Notes under the pieces: generated by a model
The model's database searches: none
The model's input: the letters and a program-made list of their open reading frames with translations, nothing else
Told to the model about the DNA's origin: nothing
Translations under genes and position numbers: made by a program
In this document: positions 14,308 to 17,065 of the stretch, piece after piece
Numbering within the stretch: position 1 is the stretch's first letter
Layout of the letters: every line of letters starts with the position of its first letter
From: HGM13006 sp964514175
GTDB lineage: Bacteria; Bacillota; Clostridia; Oscillospirales; Oscillospiraceae
Assembly: GCA_964514175.1 (NCBI GenBank)
Contig: CAZEPQ010000030.1
Span: 1 to 17,065, forward strand
DNA length: 17,065 nt
Direction: 5' to 3'

Positions 14308-14445
14308 TCACTTCAAAAATCGTTAGATTTACTTGCCGGTTCAGACAATACCCTCCCCAAAAAGCTGTGTTAATACCAGTATTATAAGTATACCGAACAT
14401 TCCTGAACTTGTCTATATTCTCTTAGTTTACCGCTCCTGCTGCAA
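14308..14445. other. Non-coding stretch with AT-rich repeats
   Basis: I see no gene. On the minus strand, GGTATACTTATAATACTGG near 14375-14394 contains a TATAAT and two GGTAT repeats; it might be a promoter for the PhlG-like gene or its lost neighbour, but no -35 fits well. Confidence 0.25.
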
Positions 14446-14595
14446 TTATAAAAAAGAACGAACCTTCCAAAACAACTCCACTGTATATCCCGAATTCTTC
14501 GGATTTGATTCGACCAAAACACTGCCGTTGTTGGTAACAGACAGTAATATAACACCTATAGCGCTCTGCAAAAGTAGAACGCCATAGGTGCTTTT
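14446..14595 (-). pseudogene. Possible coding remnant after the collagen-like gene
   Basis: An open frame of 49 codons without a start ends at TAA 14448-14446. It reads SAIGVILLSVTNNGSVLVES followed by NPKNSGYTVELFWKVRSFL, plausible as a beta-rich protein end. Its 5' part overlaps the hairpin at 14553-14590. The evidence is limited to the look of the translation. Confidence 0.2.
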
Positions 14596-14596
14596 T
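14553..14596. terminator. Hairpin terminator downstream of the collagen-like gene
   Basis: CACCTATAGCG pairs with CGCCATAGGTG (about 10 pairs with one mismatch, 16-base loop). A run of five T follows on the plus strand and TTATATT on the minus strand. It is the best terminator candidate for the collagen-like gene 50 bases away. Confidence 0.5.
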
Positions 14597-14639
14597 CATT
14601 CAATCACGACAATGGATCAGGTGTCGTGTTGTAAAAGTG

Positions 14640-15914
14640 TTATCCTATCTGTGTGATCACAAGATGTGCAGACACCGGGCGCGTTCCACCTGCAAGAGGT
14701 GTGATGGTTAGTGCTGCGGCATTTCCCGCAGGATTGCGGACCGTTAGAACAGAATCGACTTCCGTGGTAGTTACGATCGCCATCCCAATAATCTGAGATG
14801 TGCCGGTTGCGCGACCTGCCACGGTATACGCTAGGTCTTCATCGTTTAAGGTCAGGAGCAACTGCCCCGCCTCGGTAACGCTGACTTGGAATAGGATCTG
14901 GTAGGTTCCGATCACTCCGAGGTTAAACGAGGAGGGACCAAGGCGACCAATGTTGGTATTTGCGATTGGACCGTCCTCTGGAAAACTGACATCAGTGCCG
15001 GGAGCAACCGTTGCCGAGTTGTCAGGGGGCATCAGCGCATAAAAGTCCGCATAACTCAAGACGCCGCCTTCTTCACCCTGAGGTCCAGCAGGGCCGGTTT
15101 CACCAACAGGGCCCTGAGGACCAGCAGGACCAATGGGGCCAGTTGCGCCGACGGGGCCCTGAGGGCCAGTAGGTCCGGCAGGGCCGGTTTCGCCAACAGG
15201 TCCCTGAGGGCCAGTAGGACCAACGGGGCCAGTCTCACCGACGGGGCCTTGAGGTCCAGTTGGACCAACGGGGCCGGTCTCACCAACAGGGCCTTGAGGT
15301 CCAGTTGGACCAACGGGGCCAGTTTCACCGACAGGGCCTTGAGGTCCGGTTGGACCAACGGGACCGGTTTCGCCAACAGGTCCTTGAGGGCCAGTAGGTC
15401 CGGCAGGACCTGTTTCGCCAACGGGGCCCTGAGGACCAGCAGGACCAATGGGGCCGGTCGCACCAACGGGGCCCTGAGGGCCGGCAGGGCCGGTTTCACC
15501 AACGGGGCCCTGAGGACCAGTAGGACCGACGGGACCGGTCTCACCAACAGGGCCTTGAGGTCCAGTTGGACCAGTGGGGCCGGTCTCACCAACAGGGCCT
15601 TGAGGTCCAGTTGGACCAACGGGGCCAGTTTCACCGACAGGGCCTTGAGGTCCGGTTGGACCAACGGGACCGGTTTCGCCAACGGGGCCCTGAGGGCCAG
15701 TAGGGCCAACGGGACCGGTTTCGCCGATGGGTCCCTGAGGGCCTATAGGGCCTTGTGGGCCTTGTGGGCCTTGTGGGCCCGGAGGTCCCGGAGGACATTG
15801 GGGACAACAAGAACAATCATCATTTTTGTTGCAGCAATCATTCGTCACTTGGTTGTCCCTGCTGCATTCATTCTGATAATCTTTTTTGTTTCTGAAATAA
15901 TTCATATTATTCAA
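14640..15914 (-). CDS. Collagen-like repeat protein with BclA-type C-terminal domain (probable spore-surface protein)
   Basis: The start is uncertain: TTG 15914 has AGGAGG 5 bases ahead (424 aa); ATG 15905 is 14 bases from that site and ATG 15929 has none. Counting from 15929, the N-terminus is polar with seven cysteines at 22-45 (CCNKND, CSCCPQC), suitable for disulfide cross-linking. An unbroken Gly-X-Y region of about 240 residues follows, mostly the 15-residue unit GETGPVGPTGPQGPV; it should form a collagen triple helix. The last 145 residues, starting near SYADFYALM, are beta-rich and resemble the trimeric TNF-like C-terminal domain of BclA exosporium glycoproteins (the VIGTYQILFQVSVTEAG and LVITQI strands). 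No signal peptide or sortase motif is seen, as in exosporium proteins assembled from the mother cell. The promoter candidate supports sporulation timing. Confidence 0.88.
   Translation of the reverse strand: MNNMNYFRNKKDYQNECSRDNQVTNDCCNKNDDCSCCPQCPPGPPGPQGPQGPQGPIGPQGPIGETGPVGPTGPQGPVGETGPVGPTGPQGPVGETGPVGPTGPQGPVGETGPTGPTGPQGPVGETGPVGPTGPQGPVGETGPAGPQGPVGATGPIGPAGPQGPVGETGPAGPTGPQGPVGETGPVGPTGPQGPVGETGPVGPTGPQGPVGETGPVGPTGPQGPVGETGPVGPTGPQGPVGETGPAGPTGPQGPVGATGPIGPAGPQGPVGETGPAGPQGEEGGVLSYADFYALMPPDNSATVAPGTDVSFPEDGPIANTNIGRLGPSSFNLGVIGTYQILFQVSVTEAGQLLLTLNDEDLAYTVAGRATGTSQIIGMAIVTTTEVDSVLTVRNPAGNAAALTITPLAGGTRPVSAHLVITQIG
15078..15725 (-). repeat. 45-base tandem repeats encoding 15-residue collagen units
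   Basis: Fifteen successive units code GETGP-x-GP-x-GPQGPV variants: 13 of 45 bases, one of 36 bases (GETGPAGPQGPV), and a final partial unit. A four-unit block (V-type, A-type, GATGPI, GETGPA) occurs twice, at units 5-8 and 12-15, which points to an internal duplication about 315 bases apart. Confidence 0.9.
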
Positions 15915-15963
15915 TATAGCCTCCTCCATAAATCACGACAAGACGATGGAATTGCTTACATTG

Positions 15964-15972
15964 TATAATATG
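15964..15972 (-). promoter_or_regulatory. SigK-like -10 element of the collagen-like gene
   Basis: The minus strand reads CATATTATA (15972-15964), matching the mother-cell SigK pattern CATAnnnTA, with AC about 15 bases upstream. No SigA -35 is present. This is an inference from one short motif. Confidence 0.4.
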
Positions 15973-16007
15973 ATTTTTCTTTATCGTGTGACACAGTCAT
16001 ACGCATA

Positions 16008-16034
16008 CAGCACCATCCGAAATGGGTGGTGCTG
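16008..16034. terminator. Strong hairpin between the 185-aa gene and the collagen-like gene
   Basis: CAGCACCATCC pairs with GGGTGGTGCTG (11 pairs, one G-T, 5-base loop). No U-tract follows on either strand, so it is either a Rho-independent-like end of the 185-aa transcript or a structural or regulatory hairpin. Confidence 0.45.
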
Positions 16035-16167
16035 CTCATTATCTCCATCTATCTGTAAGCCTGGTTTTTAACTGTATTTGACCGCAGTATGGCTGCATTT
16101 TGGCAGCAGAATGACATCACTTTTCTGTATCTAGCCTTCTCACAAGTTGACCCAATCTCTGCTTAAT
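16035..16167. other. Non-coding stretch after the 185-aa gene
   Basis: I see only a small GCTGC/GCAGC stem near 16096-16111. There is no gene and no convincing promoter. Confidence 0.3.
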
Positions 16168-16725
16168 TTATCCACGCAAATGTTCTTCTGCTTCTACGAT
16201 TGCCCAACTCTCCGGGTAATGGCTCTTGATGTAATCGGCCATAGGACCACCTACTTGCAATAAGTGCCTCTGTCGAATTTCGTCTGCTTCGGCGCGGCGA
16301 ATCCAGTCCAGCACGCCGGGAGGCAGTTCATGGTGTCTATGTATCACCAGTGTACCAAGCCGTTCCTGTTCCAGCAGAGCTTCGCACACATCAGGGATTC
16401 GCGTTTCACTGATAATCGGCACAAAAGTATCAGAAAGCACTTCGTTTGGTATGGTGGTGGTGCTAACACTTTCGGGATCACATAGATACAGGCTGGCGCT
16501 TTTTCCTCGGTATAGAACTTCCAAAGCATTTGGGAAGTACTCTTCGTAATATATTTGCCCTTCCTTGGTATATCCATAAGAGTACTCAAAGTTTCGGATT
16601 CCATACATCAGCGCCATAGGCAGCGATGTGGTCATGTATACGCTTTTAGGTTTCTCAAAAGATTCCGGCTTCCTAGGTTCCAGGATCGTCAGCCCCTCTG
16701 TGGGCGAGCAGTGATAGTACGCCAT
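16168..16725 (-). CDS. Conserved-looking protein of unknown function, 185 aa
   Basis: The start is ATG 16725 with AAGGGGG 6 bases ahead. The protein opens with YYHCSPTEGLTILEPRKPESF, then VYMTTSLPMALMYG, an arrangement (His near the start, Tyr-x-Thr-Thr strand, then a helix) that vaguely recalls ADP-ribosyltransferase-like or RES-type folds; this is only a resemblance. It continues with a Tyr-rich segment (YSYGYTKEGQIYYEEYF), LYRGKSASLYLC, the pattern IPDVCEALLEQERLG, and a C-terminal helical part ending in GGPMADYIKSHYPESW. It has no signal peptide or membrane helix and is cytoplasmic. It is a single-gene unit with its own promoter. I recall similar small proteins in other Clostridia but cannot give a function. 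Confidence 0.75.
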   Translation of the reverse strand: MAYYHCSPTEGLTILEPRKPESFEKPKSVYMTTSLPMALMYGIRNFEYSYGYTKEGQIYYEEYFPNALEVLYRGKSASLYLCDPESVSTTTIPNEVLSDTFVPIISETRIPDVCEALLEQERLGTLVIHRHHELPPGVLDWIRRAEADEIRQRHLLQVGGPMADYIKSHYPESWAIVEAEEHLRG

Positions 16726-16748
16726 TTAATTCCCCCCTTGTGCAGTCT

Positions 16749-16776
16749 ATTTTACCGCAAACAACGGAAACTACAA
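16749..16776 (-). promoter_or_regulatory. Promoter of the 185-aa gene
   Basis: The minus strand has TTGTAG (16776-16771), 16 bases, then TAAAAT (16754-16749), 24 bases upstream of the start codon. Its -35 lies 3 bases from the -35 of a divergent plus-strand promoter. Confidence 0.55.
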
Positions 16777-16779
16777 GTC

Positions 16780-16808
16780 TTGAAAAAAGCTCACCTTTCT
16801 GCTATAAT
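16780..16808 (+). promoter_or_regulatory. Plus-strand promoter with no evident gene
   Basis: TTGAAA (16780-16785), 17 bases, then TATAAT (16803-16808) preceded by TG (TGCTATAAT). This is one of the best promoter matches in the window, but only a hairpin follows. Confidence 0.6.
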
Positions 16809-16828
16809 ATGACCATGATAAAGAAGGG

Positions 16829-16860
16829 GACGCTGCAATTTATTTGCGGCGTCTTTTGTT
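16829..16860 (+). terminator. Terminator-like hairpin about 12 bases after the plus-strand start site
   Basis: GACGCTGCAA pairs with TTGCGGCGTC (10 pairs, one G-T, 5-base loop), followed by TTTTGTT on the plus strand. With the promoter at 16780-16808 it would give a transcript of only about 45 bases. Confidence 0.6.
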
Positions 16861-16873
16861 GTATACGCAAGAA

Positions 16874-16907
16874 GCCGCCGTCAAGGAAGAAGTTCCCTGC
16901 CGGCGGC
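16874..16907. other. GC-rich hairpin between the terminators
   Basis: GCCGCCG pairs with CGGCGGC, with an inner GGAA/TTCC stem. TTCTTG follows on the minus strand, so it may be a second terminator behind the tRNA. Confidence 0.4.
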
Positions 16908-16921
16908 ATATTAGCATAAAC

Positions 16922-16946
16922 AAAAAGGACCTGCATAAGCAAGTCC
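16922..16946 (-). terminator. Terminator of the tRNA-Leu gene
   Basis: GGACTTGC pairs with GCAGGTCC (8 pairs, one G-T, TTAT loop), extended by AAAA/TTTT and followed by TTTTT on the minus strand, 6 bases after the CCA end. Confidence 0.85.
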
Positions 16947-16952
16947 TTTTCG

Positions 16953-17039
16953 TGGTGCGGATGGCGGGACTCGAACCCGCACGCCCAATCGAGCACCAGC
17001 ACCTCAAGCTGGCCAGTCTACCTATTCCAGCACATCCGC
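16953..17039 (-). tRNA. tRNA-Leu (anticodon GAG), 3' CCA encoded
   Basis: The gene is 87 bases long. The acceptor stem GCGGATG pairs with CATCCGC, followed by discriminator A and an encoded CCA. The anticodon stem CCAGC/GCTGG holds the loop TTGAGGT with anticodon GAG (reads CUC and CUU). A long class II variable arm (GCTC-GATT-GGGC) marks leucine, and the T arm is GCGGG-TTCGAGT-CCCGC. It is a single-gene unit with promoter and terminator. Confidence 0.95.
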
Positions 17040-17053
17040 AATTAGCATGGATT

Positions 17054-17062
17054 ATTATATCA
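17054..17062 (-). promoter_or_regulatory. Extended -10 promoter of tRNA-Leu
   Basis: The minus strand reads TGATATAAT (17062-17054), 14 bases ahead of the tRNA. The -35 lies outside the window. Confidence 0.6.
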
Positions 17063-17065
17063 GAT

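Noticed and set aside
15078..15725. Regular 45-base repeats resembling a CRISPR array
   Set aside because: The units are contiguous, coding and without unique spacers; they encode Gly-X-Y collagen units.
16809..16919. 36-codon plus-strand peptide starting ATGACCATG
   Set aside because: It has no ribosome site between the predicted transcript start and the ATG, and its codons are made of two hairpins.
16802..17002. Minus-strand 66-codon frame across the tRNA
   Set aside because: It covers the tRNA-Leu and its terminator, a common artefact.

Overview
The window looks like chromosomal DNA from a Gram-positive, spore-forming gut anaerobe of class Clostridia (Oscillospiraceae-like). This is inferred from strong AGGAGG-type ribosome sites, TGnTATAAT extended -10 promoters, Rho-independent terminators after most genes, a CsoR-controlled metal ATPase, and a BclA-like collagen/exosporium protein. 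No species can be named from sequence alone. Almost every gene is on the minus strand; the only supported plus-strand gene is one small membrane protein. I see no insertion sequence, CRISPR array, integrase or phage module.

Layout from left to right, all minus strand unless stated. (1) 1-2241: a three-gene operon of SnoaL/NTF2-fold proteins. The last gene runs off the left edge in a Gly/Pro-rich tail. One promoter precedes the operon, with a perfect palindrome of LysR-regulator type at about -63. (2) 2379-4127: an HtrA-type membrane-anchored serine protease with a terminator and promoter of its own. (3) 4243-4762: a small, compact locus with a 100-aa ORF of recognisable coding character, overlapped by a short transmembrane ORF whose upstream part is cut off by an in-frame TAG. 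(4) 4883-6394: an FAD-binding-2 (fumarate-reductase-like) flavoprotein. (5) 6563-6907: a decayed coding remnant. (6) 6908-8350: nicotinate phosphoribosyltransferase. (7) 8678-8848, plus strand: a 56-aa membrane protein. (8) 8909-10843: a secreted, membrane-anchored 5'-nucleotidase-type phosphoesterase. (9) 11020-13284: a heavy-metal P1B ATPase and its CsoR-family repressor, with two CsoR boxes over the ATPase promoter. (10) 13442-14173: a protein resembling the PhlG (diacetylphloroglucinol hydrolase) family, followed upstream by degraded coding fragments. (11) 14640-15914: a collagen-like surface protein with 15-residue repeats and a sporulation-type promoter candidate. (12) 16168-16725: an unrecognised protein of about 185 aa. 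(13) 16953-17039: tRNA-Leu(GAG) with its promoter and terminator.

Several parts may act together, by inference. The SnoaL-fold trio, the FAD-binding-2 flavoprotein and the PhlG-like protein are enzyme types used on steroid, polyketide or phenolic rings, so this stretch may be an accessory catabolic neighbourhood, although the genes have separate promoters. The surface phosphoesterase and nicotinate phosphoribosyltransferase could both serve salvage of extracellular nucleotides and NAD precursors. CsoR and the ATPase form a self-contained metal-resistance unit. The remaining genes look like independent single-gene transcription units.
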